This document shows positions 9,934 to 19,062 of a DNA stretch of 64,000 bases, piece by piece. This DNA comes from Stappia indica. Lineage in GTDB: Bacteria; Pseudomonadota; Alphaproteobacteria; Rhizobiales; Stappiaceae. Below the pieces are notes generated by a model. It saw only the letters and a program-made list of their open reading frames with translations, was not told where the DNA came from and did not search any database. The stretch is from contig NZ_CP046908.1 in assembly GCF_009789575.1 (NCBI RefSeq), positions 4,059,001 to 4,123,000 on the forward strand, given 5' to 3'. Each line of letters starts with the position of its first letter. The first letter of the stretch is position 1. The position numbers and the translations under genes are program-made.

Positions 9934-10923
9934 ATGAGCGTTCAGGACGAACTGGAGCGGCTGGGCGTCACCCCGGCCGGTCGCGATGCCGTGCTTCCCT
10001 TTGCGGTGGAGCCGCTGGACGTGCGCGGCCGCGCCGTGATGCTCGGCCCGGTGCTCGACCGCATTCTGGAGCGTCACGCCTATCCGGCGCCGGTCTCGCG
10101 TCTTCTCGGCGAGGCGGCGACGCTCGTCGCGTTGCTCGGCACCTCGCTCAAGTTCGACGGACGCTTCACCCTGCAGACCACGACCGACGGTCCGGTGTCG
10201 ATGCTCGTCGTCGATTTCCAGACGCCGGACGGCCTGCGCGCCTGCGCCCAGTTCGATGCCGAGGCCGTTGCCGCGGCCGAGGCGGCCGGGCAGACCGACA
10301 CGCCCTCGCTGCTGGGCAACGGGCATCTCGCCATGACGGTCGACCAGGGTGCGGCGATGAACCGTTACCAGGGCATCGTCGCGCTGGACGGCATCACGCT
10401 CGAAGAGGTGGCGCATCGCTACTTCGCCCAGTCGGAGCAGATCCCGACCGTGGTGCGCCTTGCCGTCGGCGAGGTGCTGGACCGGCGCGCCGGCGACAAG
10501 CCTCGCCATTCCTGGCTGGCCGGCGGCGTGCTCGCGCAGTTCCTGCCCGAGGCGCCGGAGCGCATGCGGCAGGCCGATCTGCCGCCGGGCGATGCGCCGG
10601 AAGGGGCGTTCGAGCACGAGTTCGAGGAGGACGACGCCTGGCGCGAGGCCCGCGCCCTGGTCGAGACCCTGCGCGACGACGAACTCGGCGACCCGGACAT
10701 GAGTGCCGAGCGGCTGCTGTTCCGCCTGTTCCACGAACGCGGCGTGCGCATCTTCGCGCCCCAGCCGCTCGCCGACCGGTGCCGCTGCTCCGACGAGCGC
10801 ATCCGCGGCATGCTGAAGGGCTTCACCGCCGAGGAGCGCGACGACATGACCGTCGGCGGTCGCATCGAGGTGACCTGCCGCTTCTGCAATACCCGCTACG
10901 ACTACAGCCCCGACGAGTTCTGA
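9934..10923 (+). CDS. hslO: redox-regulated molecular chaperone Hsp33
   Basis: This 329-residue cytoplasmic chaperone is switched on by oxidation. The N-terminal alpha/beta domain contains FTLQTTTDGPVSMLVVDF, and the C-terminal switch has four zinc-binding cysteines as CRCSDE (about 282) and CRFCNTRY (about 315). When these form disulfides the protein binds unfolding clients. It is about 35 residues longer than E. coli Hsp33, with an acidic stretch around residues 220-240 that probably forms a linker insertion. The start is ATG at 9934, nine bases after argF. Confidence 0.94.
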   Translation: MSVQDELERLGVTPAGRDAVLPFAVEPLDVRGRAVMLGPVLDRILERHAYPAPVSRLLGEAATLVALLGTSLKFDGRFTLQTTTDGPVSMLVVDFQTPDGLRACAQFDAEAVAAAEAAGQTDTPSLLGNGHLAMTVDQGAAMNRYQGIVALDGITLEEVAHRYFAQSEQIPTVVRLAVGEVLDRRAGDKPRHSWLAGGVLAQFLPEAPERMRQADLPPGDAPEGAFEHEFEEDDAWREARALVETLRDDELGDPDMSAERLLFRLFHERGVRIFAPQPLADRCRCSDERIRGMLKGFTAEERDDMTVGGRIEVTCRFCNTRYDYSPDEF

Positions 10924-10932
10924 GCCCGCGTG

Positions 10933-11289
10933 TCAGGTGTCCTTGGGCAGGGCCGGAGTGCCCGACGCCAGATCGGCGGTGCCTGATCCGATATCCGGGG
11001 TACCGGATCCGATATTCGGCGTGCCGGATGCGATGTTCGGCGTGCCGCTCGCCGTTGGCGGCGAAGGTGGCGGCTTCGTCGGTCGGGGCGAGATGACAGG
11101 CGTGCCGCTCGCCGTTGGCGGTGAAGGTGGCGGCTTCGTCGGTCGGGGCGAGATGACAGGCGTGCCGCCTGCAACCCCGGTTTCGGGGGGAGTGGAGGGG
11201 AGCGAATAAAGGTCTCGCCCTCCGGCCGATGCCTTCTTGTCAGCTTTCCCGTCCGGATCGCCGGGTTTGGTTTCGGTCTTGCGCGTCAT
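10933..11289 (-). CDS. small proline-rich repeat protein of unknown function
   Basis: A 118-residue reading frame lies convergent to hslO. The N-terminal 25 residues are charged (MTRKTETKPGDPDGKADKK). The middle holds two identical 20-residue repeats beginning GTPVISPRPTKPPPSPP. The end is a run of five seven-residue units of the type SGTP(N/D)I(G/A). No signal peptide, membrane helix or folded domain is evident, so it is probably disordered. A GGGAGG ribosome site precedes the ATG at 11289. I do not recognise it. That it is truly translated is supported by the ribosome site and by repeats that preserve the frame, but it could still be a spurious frame. Confidence 0.55.
   Translation of the reverse strand: MTRKTETKPGDPDGKADKKASAGGRDLYSLPSTPPETGVAGGTPVISPRPTKPPPSPPTASGTPVISPRPTKPPPSPPTASGTPNIASGTPNIGSGTPDIGSGTADLASGTPALPKDT
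11041..11160. repeat. 60-bp tandem duplication
   Basis: Bases 11041-11100 and 11101-11160 are the same 60-base sequence with one difference (C at 11062, T at 11122). The unit is a multiple of three and encodes the 20-residue repeat of the small proline-rich protein. Shorter 21-base units lie to its left at about 10960-11045. Confidence 0.97.
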
Positions 11290-11422
11290 GACTGGCTGAC
11301 CTCCCTGAGGTGTTTCGTCTCTCGATTGCAAGGGGAGTATGATGCACCCTTTCCGGGCGAGGGTTGACCTGCGTCAATCCAGACCCTGCGCTGACCACGA
11401 AAAGCGGCAGAAATCGTCCCAT

Positions 11423-11443
11423 CCTGTCACTGGATGTGACAGG
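11423..11443. promoter_or_regulatory. perfect inverted repeat upstream of the RND operon
   Basis: CCTGTCAC at 11423-11430 and GTGACAGG at 11436-11443 form a perfect 8-bp palindrome with a 5-base spacer. It lies about 150 bases before the efflux adaptor start in the 11290-11596 gap. The size and symmetry suit a dimeric repressor. No regulator gene lies next to it. The rest of the gap shows no gene. Confidence 0.5.
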
Positions 11444-11596
11444 GGCCGCGGTGGTCACATTTTGATACACTCTTCGCCTTGCCAGTCGTTTGCGGCGCCT
11501 GAATAGTCCGCAATTGCGGCATGGGCGCCCGCGAAGCAATCCAGTCCGCGCCGGAATGCCTATAGGGTACCGGAACGCGCACAAGAGAGCATTCGA

Positions 11597-12988
11597 GTGG
11601 AAAAGAGTGTCATGCTGAAATCGGTGGACGATAACAACCGCACTCCCAGGGGGGAGGTCGCCTTCGAGCGCCCCCAGACCCGTGGCCGCTCGGCGGGTCG
11701 CACCGGTATCCTTGCCGCGAAGCTCGTTCTGCAGGCGGTGATCGCGCTCGCCGTGCTGATCGCCGCCTATGTCGGCATGAACCGGCTGATCCTCGCCAAG
11801 GATCCGGTGCCTGTGCGGCCCGCGCGCGAGACCGCCTATATCGTTGAAACGACGCCGGTCGAGATGCGGGACCACGCGCCGATGCTCTCGCTCTACGGCG
11901 AGGTCACCGCCGCACGCACCGCCGAACTCCGCACCCTGGTGGCCGGCGAGATCATCCGGGTCAATCCCGCCCTGGAGACCGGCTCCATCATTTCTTCCGG
12001 CGAGGAACTCCTCGCTGTCGATCCTTTCCAGTACGAGGGCGCCGTCACCGAGGCGCGCGCCAATCTCGTCGAGGCCCGTGCCGCCCTTGTCGAGGCCAGG
12101 GGCCGGGTGTCCACCGAGGAAGGCAATGTCGAGCGCGCCCGCGAGCAGCTCGAATTCGCGCAGCGCGATCTGCAGCGGGCCGAGCAGCTGCTCGGCAGCG
12201 GCTCGGTGACCGAGCGCACGGTCGACGAACGCCGCCTGCTGGTCTCCCAGCGCGGCCAGGCCCTGGAGCAGCGCCGTTATGCCCTCGATGTCGAGAAGGC
12301 GCGCGTCGACCAGCAGCAGGCGGCCATCGACCGGCTGCAGTGGCGTCTGTCGCAGGCCGAGCGGAACCTTGCCGACACCGTGCTGAAGGCACCCTTCGAC
12401 GCGGTCGTGCGCTCGGAGAACGCGGCCATCGGCCGGCTTGTCGGCGTCAACGATGTGGTTGCGACCCTGTACGCGCGCGATGCGCTGGAGGTCCGCTTCT
12501 CCCTCTCCGACAACCAATATGGCCGTATCCTGTCCGACAACGGCACCGTGGTCGGCCGGCCTGTCGAGGTGTTGTGGCATATCGGTGGCCAGCCGGTCGC
12601 CTATCGCGGCGAGATCCGCCGGATCGGCGCCGAGGTGGCGCTGGCGCGCGGCGGCATCGACGTCTATGCCAGCGTTACGGTGGCGGACGGGCAGCCGGCG
12701 CTGCGGCCGGGCGCCTTTGTAGAGCTGCGCCTTGCCGACCGCACCTACCCCGCCTCCGCCCGCATCCCCGAGGGGGCGATCTACGGCACCGACCATGTCT
12801 TCGTGGTCGACGAAGAGAACCGCACGCGCCGGCGAGACATCGAGGTGCTCGCCTTCGACGGGACCCATGTCATCGTCTCGGGCGATCTCGCAACCGGCGA
12901 CCGTCTGGTGTCGACCCGGCTGGACAAGGCCGGAGAGGGCCTCCTCGTTTCCGAGCCGCGCAATCGCGGCGCCAACACGGGCGGCTGA
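11597..12988 (+). CDS. RND efflux system periplasmic adaptor (membrane fusion protein)
   Basis: This 463-residue protein joins the RND pump encoded next to an outer-membrane channel. One membrane helix (about residues 38-62) anchors it. A periplasmic part follows with the lipoyl-like half GEVTAARTAELRTLVAGEI, a long alpha-helical hairpin (about 150-255) rich in Ala, Glu, Arg and Gln, the returning lipoyl half with VLKAPFDAVV, and beta-barrel and proximal domains. The start may be GTG at 11597 or ATG at 11612; neither has a clearly better ribosome site. The permease follows three bases after the stop. The substrate cannot be told from sequence. Confidence 0.88.
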   Translation: MEKSVMLKSVDDNNRTPRGEVAFERPQTRGRSAGRTGILAAKLVLQAVIALAVLIAAYVGMNRLILAKDPVPVRPARETAYIVETTPVEMRDHAPMLSLYGEVTAARTAELRTLVAGEIIRVNPALETGSIISSGEELLAVDPFQYEGAVTEARANLVEARAALVEARGRVSTEEGNVERAREQLEFAQRDLQRAEQLLGSGSVTERTVDERRLLVSQRGQALEQRRYALDVEKARVDQQQAAIDRLQWRLSQAERNLADTVLKAPFDAVVRSENAAIGRLVGVNDVVATLYARDALEVRFSLSDNQYGRILSDNGTVVGRPVEVLWHIGGQPVAYRGEIRRIGAEVALARGGIDVYASVTVADGQPALRPGAFVELRLADRTYPASARIPEGAIYGTDHVFVVDEENRTRRRDIEVLAFDGTHVIVSGDLATGDRLVSTRLDKAGEGLLVSEPRNRGANTGG

Positions 12989-12991
12989 CCC

Positions 12992-15900
12992 ATGCGCGAC
13001 ACCGGCTTCGTTCCGCGCGGCGTAATTGGCCATTTCCTGCGCCATCGCAACGCCGCCAATCTCGTCATGGTGCTGATGATCCTGTTCGGCGCCTTCGGCC
13101 TTGCCCGGCTGAACGCCGAGTTCTTCCCGCAGATCGTCATCGACCGCATTTCCGTCTCCGTCTCCTGGCCGGGCGCCAGCGCCGAGGACGTGGAGAAGAA
13201 CATTCTGCAGGCCATCGAGCCGGAACTGCGCTTCATCGACAATGTCGACGAGATGGTTTCGTATTCGCGTGAGGGCGCGGCCTCGATCAGCCTGGAGTTC
13301 CTCGAAGGCGCCGACATGCAGAAGGCGCTGTCGGACGTGGAGCAGGCCATCGCCGGCATCACCACGCTTCCCGAAGATGCCGAGCGGCCGGTCATCTCGC
13401 TCGCCAACTGGTTCGACCGGGTGGCCCGCGTTGCCCTGCGCGGCCCCTTCAGCGAGGATGCGCTGAAGGCGTTCGCCCGCCAGATCCGCGACGGCCTGAT
13501 CGACCGCGGCATCGACAAGGTCTCGTTCAACGGCTTCCGCGACACCGAATACGTGGTCAAGGTGCCCGAGCGCGAGCTGCGGCGCCTCGACCTGACGCTT
13601 GCCGATATCTCCGAGCGCGTGGCCGCCAACACCCGCGACCTCCCCTCCGGCGACCTGCAGGGCGGCGTCGAGCGGCAGGTGAGGGCGGTTGCCGATACGT
13701 CCTCGCCGGAGGCGATCAGCCGTATCGTCGTCAAGTCCTTCCCGACCGGCGAGAAGATCGAGCTGCGCGACATCGGCGATGTGTCTCGCTCCTACGATCC
13801 GGACCAGACCATCGGTTATTCCGACGGTATGCGCGCCGTCGAGCTGACCGTGGAGCGTTCGGCCCGTGCCGACCAGCTCAAGGTCAACGCCATCCTCGAC
13901 CGCTACCTGGCCGAGATCGCGCCGCAGCTGCCGGCCTCGCTGGAGCTGGTCAAGTACGAGGTGCGCGCCGAGGCGCTGACCGACCGCATCATGATCCTGG
14001 TGGAGAACGGCATTTCCGGCCTGTTCGTCGTCGTGATCGTGCTCTTCGCCTTCCTCAACGGCCGGATCGCCCTGTGGGTCGCGGCCGGCATTCCGGTCGC
14101 GATGATGGCGACGCTCGGGTTCATGTGGGTCTCCGGGCAGACCCTCAACATGTTCTCGCTCTTCGCGCTGATCATGACGCTCGGTATCATCGTCGACGAT
14201 GCCATCGTCGTCGGCGAGCACACCGCCACCCGCATTGCCATGGGCGACGGGCCCTATCTGGCGGCCGAAGAAGGCGCCGGCCGCATGCTCTGGCCGATCA
14301 TCGCCGCCTCGACCACCACCGTCGCCGCCTTCCTGCCGATCATGCTGATGGGCGACACGATCGGCCAGCTGATGGGCGTGCTGCCGCTCGTCGTCGTCGC
14401 GGTGATCACCGCCAGCATCATCGAGTGCTTTTTCGTGCTGCCGGGCCACCTTGCCCACTCGCTCGCCCGTCCGCCCTCGTGGAACTGGTGGCGGGTGGTG
14501 CTGATCGCCGGCGTGCCGGCGCTCTTTCTCGTCGGCCTCGCCGGGCGCGACGACATCACGGTGCCGGTCTGGCTCGACTGGCTGGCCGTGCCGGCCCGCA
14601 CAGGCCGCGAGACCTTCGGCACGGTGCCCTTCGATATCGCCGTGGTCGTTGTCTTCTTCGTCGTGGCTTCGGCGGTCGAGTTCCTGCTGCTCCTGCTGCG
14701 CCGGGCCCGTACCCGCCGCACCTTCGACGAGCAGCCGGGCTGGTTCCGCCGCAACTTCGATGCCGGCTTCGGCTGGTTCCGCGACGTGCCGTTCCGCGCC
14801 TTCGTGCGCCTGACCTACGACTGGCGCTATGTCACGGTCGCCTTCGCCATCGGCCTGCTGCTGCTCACCGCCGGCCTGATGCGGGGCAACCATGTCGGCT
14901 TCCGTTTCTTCCCCTCGCCGGAGGCGGAGAACATCCGCGCGACGGTCGATTTCGTCGCCGGCATCTCCATCGAGGACGCGGAGAAGGCGTTGCTGCGCAT
15001 CGACGGCGCCTTGCGGCAGGCGCAGGAGAGCCTGACGGCGGAGACCGGCGAGACGCTGGTCGTCGCGTCCTATGCGACCCTCGGTCAGTCGGGTAACAGC
15101 CGGGGCAACAACGTCGCCAGCATCGACGTCCAGCTGACCACCTCGGAGCAGCGGAGCGTGCGCACGCCCGACATCGTCCAGGCCTGGCGGCGTGCCATTC
15201 CCGAGATCCCCGGCACCAAGCGCGTGGCCGTGTTCGAGCGGCGCGGCGGCCCCCCGGGGCGCGATCTCGACATCCGTCTGATGGGCGACGATACGCGCGC
15301 GCTGAAGGAAGCCTCTCTGGAGCTGCAGGAGATGCTGACCTCCTATCCGGGTGTGGATGGGGTGGCCGACGACCTGCCCTATGGCAAGCCGGAACTGGTG
15401 CTGGATATCAGCCCGCGCGGCAAGGCACTCGGCTTCACCGTCGAGAATGCCGCCCGCCAGATCCGCTCCGCGCTGGAAGGCTCCATCCCGCGCCGCTTTG
15501 CCCGCGGCGAGGAAGAGATCACGATCCGCGTCAGGCAGGAAGTATCCATGGGGGGCGGGGCCTTGCGCGAGCTCTCCTTGCGGGCGCCGAGCGGCGAGTT
15601 CGTGCCGCTGACCGAGGTCGTGACGCTGGACGAGCGCGAAAGCTTCTCGGTGATCCAGCGCCGAGACGGCCGCGTCACCGTTGCCGTCTCGGCCGATGTC
15701 GATGCGGATGTCACGTCCAACATCGAGATCGTCCGCGACCTCGAGACCGGCAAGATGCAGGAGCTCGCCGGCAAGTACGGCGTCGACTACCGCTATTCGG
15801 GCCGCGAGGAGGAGCGGCGTGCCGCCTTCTCCGACCTGCAGCTCGGCATGGTCGCGGCGCTGGCGATGATCTACCTGATCCTGGCCGCGATCTTCGCAAG

Positions 15901-16408
15901 CTATTTCAAGCCGCTGGCGGTGATGTCGATCATTCCCTTCGGTGTGGTCGGCGCGGTGGCGGGCCACTACTTGATGGCCTATGACCTGACCATCCTCAGC
16001 TTCGTCGGCCTGCTCGGCCTGTCGGGTATCCTGGTCAACAACTCGATCATCCTTGTCGACCGGTTCGAGGACCACATCAAGGACGGCCGCAGTGTCGCCG
16101 ATGCCGCGGTGATCTCGGCGCAGGATCGCCTGCGCGCCGTGCTGCTGACCTCGCTGACGACCATCGGCGGACTTGCGCCGCTGCTGTTCGAGACCAGCCT
16201 GCAGGCACGCTTCCTGATGCCGATGACGATCACCATCGTCTTCGGACTGGCGACGGCAACGCTTCTGGTTCTCGTGCTGGTGCCGGCGTTGATCGGCATT
16301 GGCGAAGACCTGCGGCGGATGGTCAGCCTGCGCCGCGATCCCCATGGCGACGACGGCGGCGATCAGGGCCACCGCTCCGGACCGCCGGCCCAGGTGCCGG
16401 CGGAATAG
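12992..16408 (+). CDS. RND family efflux permease (AcrB/hydrophobe-amphiphile family)
   Basis: This 1138-residue inner-membrane proton antiporter pumps its substrate through a tripartite complex with the preceding adaptor. A first membrane helix lies near residues 20-40, two large periplasmic loops follow, and clusters of six helices occur at about 330-530 and 930-1120. The typical helix-4 aspartate pair is seen in LGIIVDDAIVVGEHTA, and the second-half marker is LSGILVNNSIILVDRFEDH. It is about 100 residues longer than AcrB, mainly from an insertion around 500-620 with added hydrophobic stretches (near 14500-14700). No outer-membrane partner is encoded here. Confidence 0.9.
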   Translation: MRDTGFVPRGVIGHFLRHRNAANLVMVLMILFGAFGLARLNAEFFPQIVIDRISVSVSWPGASAEDVEKNILQAIEPELRFIDNVDEMVSYSREGAASISLEFLEGADMQKALSDVEQAIAGITTLPEDAERPVISLANWFDRVARVALRGPFSEDALKAFARQIRDGLIDRGIDKVSFNGFRDTEYVVKVPERELRRLDLTLADISERVAANTRDLPSGDLQGGVERQVRAVADTSSPEAISRIVVKSFPTGEKIELRDIGDVSRSYDPDQTIGYSDGMRAVELTVERSARADQLKVNAILDRYLAEIAPQLPASLELVKYEVRAEALTDRIMILVENGISGLFVVVIVLFAFLNGRIALWVAAGIPVAMMATLGFMWVSGQTLNMFSLFALIMTLGIIVDDAIVVGEHTATRIAMGDGPYLAAEEGAGRMLWPIIAASTTTVAAFLPIMLMGDTIGQLMGVLPLVVVAVITASIIECFFVLPGHLAHSLARPPSWNWWRVVLIAGVPALFLVGLAGRDDITVPVWLDWLAVPARTGRETFGTVPFDIAVVVVFFVVASAVEFLLLLLRRARTRRTFDEQPGWFRRNFDAGFGWFRDVPFRAFVRLTYDWRYVTVAFAIGLLLLTAGLMRGNHVGFRFFPSPEAENIRATVDFVAGISIEDAEKALLRIDGALRQAQESLTAETGETLVVASYATLGQSGNSRGNNVASIDVQLTTSEQRSVRTPDIVQAWRRAIPEIPGTKRVAVFERRGGPPGRDLDIRLMGDDTRALKEASLELQEMLTSYPGVDGVADDLPYGKPELVLDISPRGKALGFTVENAARQIRSALEGSIPRRFARGEEEITIRVRQEVSMGGGALRELSLRAPSGEFVPLTEVVTLDERESFSVIQRRDGRVTVAVSADVDADVTSNIEIVRDLETGKMQELAGKYGVDYRYSGREEERRAAFSDLQLGMVAALAMIYLILAAIFASYFKPLAVMSIIPFGVVGAVAGHYLMAYDLTILSFVGLLGLSGILVNNSIILVDRFEDHIKDGRSVADAAVISAQDRLRAVLLTSLTTIGGLAPLLFETSLQARFLMPMTITIVFGLATATLLVLVLVPALIGIGEDLRRMVSLRRDPHGDDGGDQGHRSGPPAQVPAE

Positions 16409-16421
16409 GAGCTAAGCTGCG

Positions 16422-16495
16422 GCGAGCCGCCTTGCGAAATCGGCAGCCGCCTTCGCGGCGAGCGCCAGGTTGCCGTCCCAGGTGGCCGGCGACGC
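16422..16495. repeat. duplicated 3' end of the downstream hydrolase gene
   Basis: This 74-base stretch matches 16570-16643, the last codons of the hydrolase at 16560-17213, at 72 of 74 positions. It lies about 75 bases beyond that gene's stop codon. Read on the minus strand it again encodes PATWDGNLALAAKAAADFA and its own stop. It looks like a leftover 3' end of a tandem or replaced gene copy. A 9-bp inverted repeat (CGCATTTTC at 16493-16501 with 16527-16535) lies between the copies. Confidence 0.85.
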
Positions 16496-16559
16496 ATTTT
16501 CCAGCGGGCGCGCAGCGCCGCGTCGCGAAAATGCGGCAGAGAAAAAAGGCGCGCCGGCC

Positions 16560-17213
16560 TTAGGTTTCCGCGAGCCGCGTTGCGAAATCGGCGGCCGCCT
16601 TCGCGGCGAGCGCCAGGTTGCCGTCCCAGGTGGCCGGCGACGCCCCGCGCGGGGCAAGGTCGTGGTTGCCGTCCTCCAGCCAGACGAGCTCGACATGCGC
16701 GGGCAGGGTGACTTCGGCGATCTCCGCGGCGTTGCCGAAGCCGTCGCGGTCGCCTTGCGCGACCAGTATGGGCCGGCGCGCGCCTTCCAGCGGCGCCATG
16801 CGCCACTCGTCCGGCTTGCCCTGCGGGTGGAACGGATAGCCGAGGCAGACGACGCCCGAGACGCGCTTGGGCAGCGAGCTGCCGGCCGCCAGCATGGCGG
16901 CAACGCGTCCGCCCATCGACTTGCCGCCGACAAGCACCGGCCCCTCGACGCTTTTCGGAACGTCCTGCAAGGCGCTCTGGTATTCGCCGACCAGCAATTC
17001 TGCCTTGGGCGGCGGCCGCTTCGAGCCTCCGGTGCGCCGTGCCGCCATATAGGCGAATTCGAAGCGTGCGACCGCAAGGCCGGCCGCCGCCGCATGGCCG
17101 GCGAAGCGGTTCATGAAGCCGGAATCCATGGCCGCGCCGGCGCCGTGCGCCAGCAGCAGTGTCGCCACGGTCGGCGTGTCGCCTTCGGGGCGGGTCCAGA
17201 GTAGCTCGGTCAT
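16560..17213 (-). CDS. alpha/beta hydrolase family protein (KANL3/Tex30-like)
   Basis: This 217-residue protein has the alpha/beta hydrolase fold. The nucleophile elbow is GGKSMGG with serine near residue 99. An HGAGA loop early in the chain could form the oxyanion hole. Candidate acid and base residues are in QGDRDGFG and DGNHDL. The family (DUF-type, related to Tex30/KANL3) has no firm substrate, so none is assigned. The 3' end is duplicated just downstream. Its start at 17213 lies about 100 bases from the divergent sterol-desaturase-like gene. Confidence 0.75.
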   Translation of the reverse strand: MTELLWTRPEGDTPTVATLLLAHGAGAAMDSGFMNRFAGHAAAAGLAVARFEFAYMAARRTGGSKRPPPKAELLVGEYQSALQDVPKSVEGPVLVGGKSMGGRVAAMLAAGSSLPKRVSGVVCLGYPFHPQGKPDEWRMAPLEGARRPILVAQGDRDGFGNAAEIAEVTLPAHVELVWLEDGNHDLAPRGASPATWDGNLALAAKAAADFATRLAET

Positions 17214-17317
17214 CCGTGGCCTTTGGTCGCGATCTGTTGAATTGGATTGCGAGCGCCTATCTCACGGGATGGGGTAAGGTGCAAGCGCCACTGTGGCAAG
17301 GCAGGGATCGCGAGGGG

Positions 17318-18178
17318 ATGATGAGCGAGGCAACCGTCCGGCTGCTGCTGTTTCTGGGCATCTTCGCTGCCATGGCGCTGTTCGAGCTGGCCGTGCCGCG
17401 CCGCGCGCTGATCTTCTCCCGCGCCCGGCGGTGGACCACCAATCTCGCCATCGTCGCCACGGATACGGCGGTGCTGCGGATCGTCTTCCCCATGGCCGCC
17501 GTCGGCATCGCGCTGTGGGCCGGCGAACGGGGTATCGGCCTTTTCCCGGCGCTCGGCATGCCGCTGTGGCTTGCCGGCCTGCTCGGCTTCGTGCTGCTGG
17601 ACTTTGCCGTGTGGGCCGAACACTGGGCCTCGCACAAGATCCCGCTTTTGTGGCGCATCCACCGGATGCACCACGCCGACCGCGACATCGACGTGACCAC
17701 CGCCCTGCGGTTCCATCCGCTGGAGATCGTCGTCTCGATGCTGTGGAAGGCGGCAATCGTCGTCGCCTTCGGCATTCCGGCGGGCGCGGTGCTGGTCTTC
17801 GAGGTGGTGTTGAACGGGGCGGCGATGTTCAACCATGCCAATGTCCGCCTGCCGCTGGCGCTGGACCGCTGGCTGCGCGTTCTGGTGGTCACGCCGGACA
17901 TGCACCGGGTCCATCATTCGGTGATCCGGACCGAGACGGATTCCAACTACGGCTTCAACCTGGCGATCTGGGACAGGCTGTTCGGCACCTATGTCGACCA
18001 GCCGGCACGGGGGCACGAGGGCATGGTGATCGGCCTCGACGAATACCAGCACGACGGGCCGGCCGGATACGTGTGGTCGCTCGGCGTCCCCTTCATGCGG
18101 ATGCATCCGGACAGCGGCAGGCGCAGCGAAGACGCTCCGGCGCGCAGCAAAATGCCGGCCTCGGACGCTGCCGAGTAG
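17318..18178 (+). CDS. sterol desaturase/fatty acid hydroxylase family membrane protein
   Basis: This 286-residue integral membrane protein belongs to the di-iron fatty acid hydroxylase superfamily. The histidine clusters expected for the iron site are present: HWASHK and HRMHHAD (about 105-125), FNHAN (about 170) and HRVHHS (about 195). Four or so hydrophobic helices surround them. Two adjacent ATGs (17318 and 17321) could start it; both follow a GAGGGG or AGGGA site. The real substrate in bacteria is usually a lipid or carotenoid and is not known here. It is convergent with the solute-binding protein gene, nine bases apart. Confidence 0.85.
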   Translation: MMSEATVRLLLFLGIFAAMALFELAVPRRALIFSRARRWTTNLAIVATDTAVLRIVFPMAAVGIALWAGERGIGLFPALGMPLWLAGLLGFVLLDFAVWAEHWASHKIPLLWRIHRMHHADRDIDVTTALRFHPLEIVVSMLWKAAIVVAFGIPAGAVLVFEVVLNGAAMFNHANVRLPLALDRWLRVLVVTPDMHRVHHSVIRTETDSNYGFNLAIWDRLFGTYVDQPARGHEGMVIGLDEYQHDGPAGYVWSLGVPFMRMHPDSGRRSEDAPARSKMPASDAAE

Positions 18179-18186
18179 AGATCGCT

Positions 18187-19062
18187 TCAGTAGAAGCTGA
18201 CGGGGAAGTAGCGCAGGTACAGCTCGCTGTAGACGCCCTTCAGCTGCAGCCGCTGCAGGGCATGGTTGACCGCTTCCTGCCGCAGCGCGTCCTCCTTGCG
18301 GAAGGCGATGGTCATGCCGCGATCGAAATAGCCCGGCTCGATCCACGGCTCGCCGACGAAGACGCAGCAGTCGCCGGAGGTCTTGCCGTTCAGCCAGAAG
18401 GACAGCGACAACCCGTCGCCGAAATGCACCACGGCCTCTTCCGTGCCGAGGGCCGCGCGCGCTTCCGTCGCCCCGTCGAAGGGAACGATCTGCGCATCCG
18501 CGAAATAGCTGCGCAGGAAGCGCTCATGCACCGTGCCCTCGACGACGGAGATCTTCCGTCCCGCCAGTCCTTCCGGCGTGGTGTCGATCTCCGCGCCCTT
18601 CAGCGCAACGAAACGGGCCGGCAGGCCGATATAGGGGTCGGAGAAAAGCAGCGTCTTGACGTTGGCTTCGGTCATCGCCAGTCCGGCGATGACGGCGTCG
18701 CCTTCCTCGCGCACCAGGGCCGGCACCAGCGCGTCGAAGGACTTGATGCGCAGCGAGCAGGCCGCGTCCAGTTCCTCGCAGATCGCGCGCGCCAGATCGA
18801 TGTTGAAGCCGGTCAGCCGGCCGGTTCCGTCGCGAAACGAGAAGGGCGGGAAATCGTCGCTGGCAAGAAAGCGGATCGTCTCCGGCGGCACGGTCGGCCG
18901 GTCGCTGCTGCTGCGCGGGTCCCAGAAGTTCGGCACGGTGACGCCGGGTGCTGCCTCCTGCGCTGCGGCCGGGCGGGCGAGAGGGTCAGTCAGAAGCGCG
19001 AGACATGCAACCGCCATGAAAGCAAGGGTTGCAATTCCTGAAATCCTGCTATCAAATCGCAT
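18187..19062 (-). CDS. extracellular solute-binding protein, family 3 (amino-acid type)
   Basis: This 291-residue protein has a signal peptide of about 34 residues ending AAAQ and a type II periplasmic binding fold. Family marks are IRFLASDDFPPFSF at the first strand, TGFNIDLARAICEEL, a ligand-binding aspartate region AGLAMTEANVKTLLFSDPY, and VVEGTVHERFL. No ABC permease or ATPase lies next to it, so it is an orphan receptor, perhaps serving a transporter elsewhere or acting as a sensor. A CC pair in GDCCVF is unusual. The ATG at 19062 starts the signal peptide; a longer upstream frame is not needed. Confidence 0.82.
   Translation of the reverse strand: MRFDSRISGIATLAFMAVACLALLTDPLARPAAAQEAAPGVTVPNFWDPRSSSDRPTVPPETIRFLASDDFPPFSFRDGTGRLTGFNIDLARAICEELDAACSLRIKSFDALVPALVREEGDAVIAGLAMTEANVKTLLFSDPYIGLPARFVALKGAEIDTTPEGLAGRKISVVEGTVHERFLRSYFADAQIVPFDGATEARAALGTEEAVVHFGDGLSLSFWLNGKTSGDCCVFVGEPWIEPGYFDRGMTIAFRKEDALRQEAVNHALQRLQLKGVYSELYLRYFPVSFY

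Noticed and set aside
11240-16372. A 1710-residue open frame on the minus strand
   Set aside because: It is entirely antisense to two well-recognised RND genes, has a low-complexity His/Arg/Asp-rich translation and reflects the high GC content.
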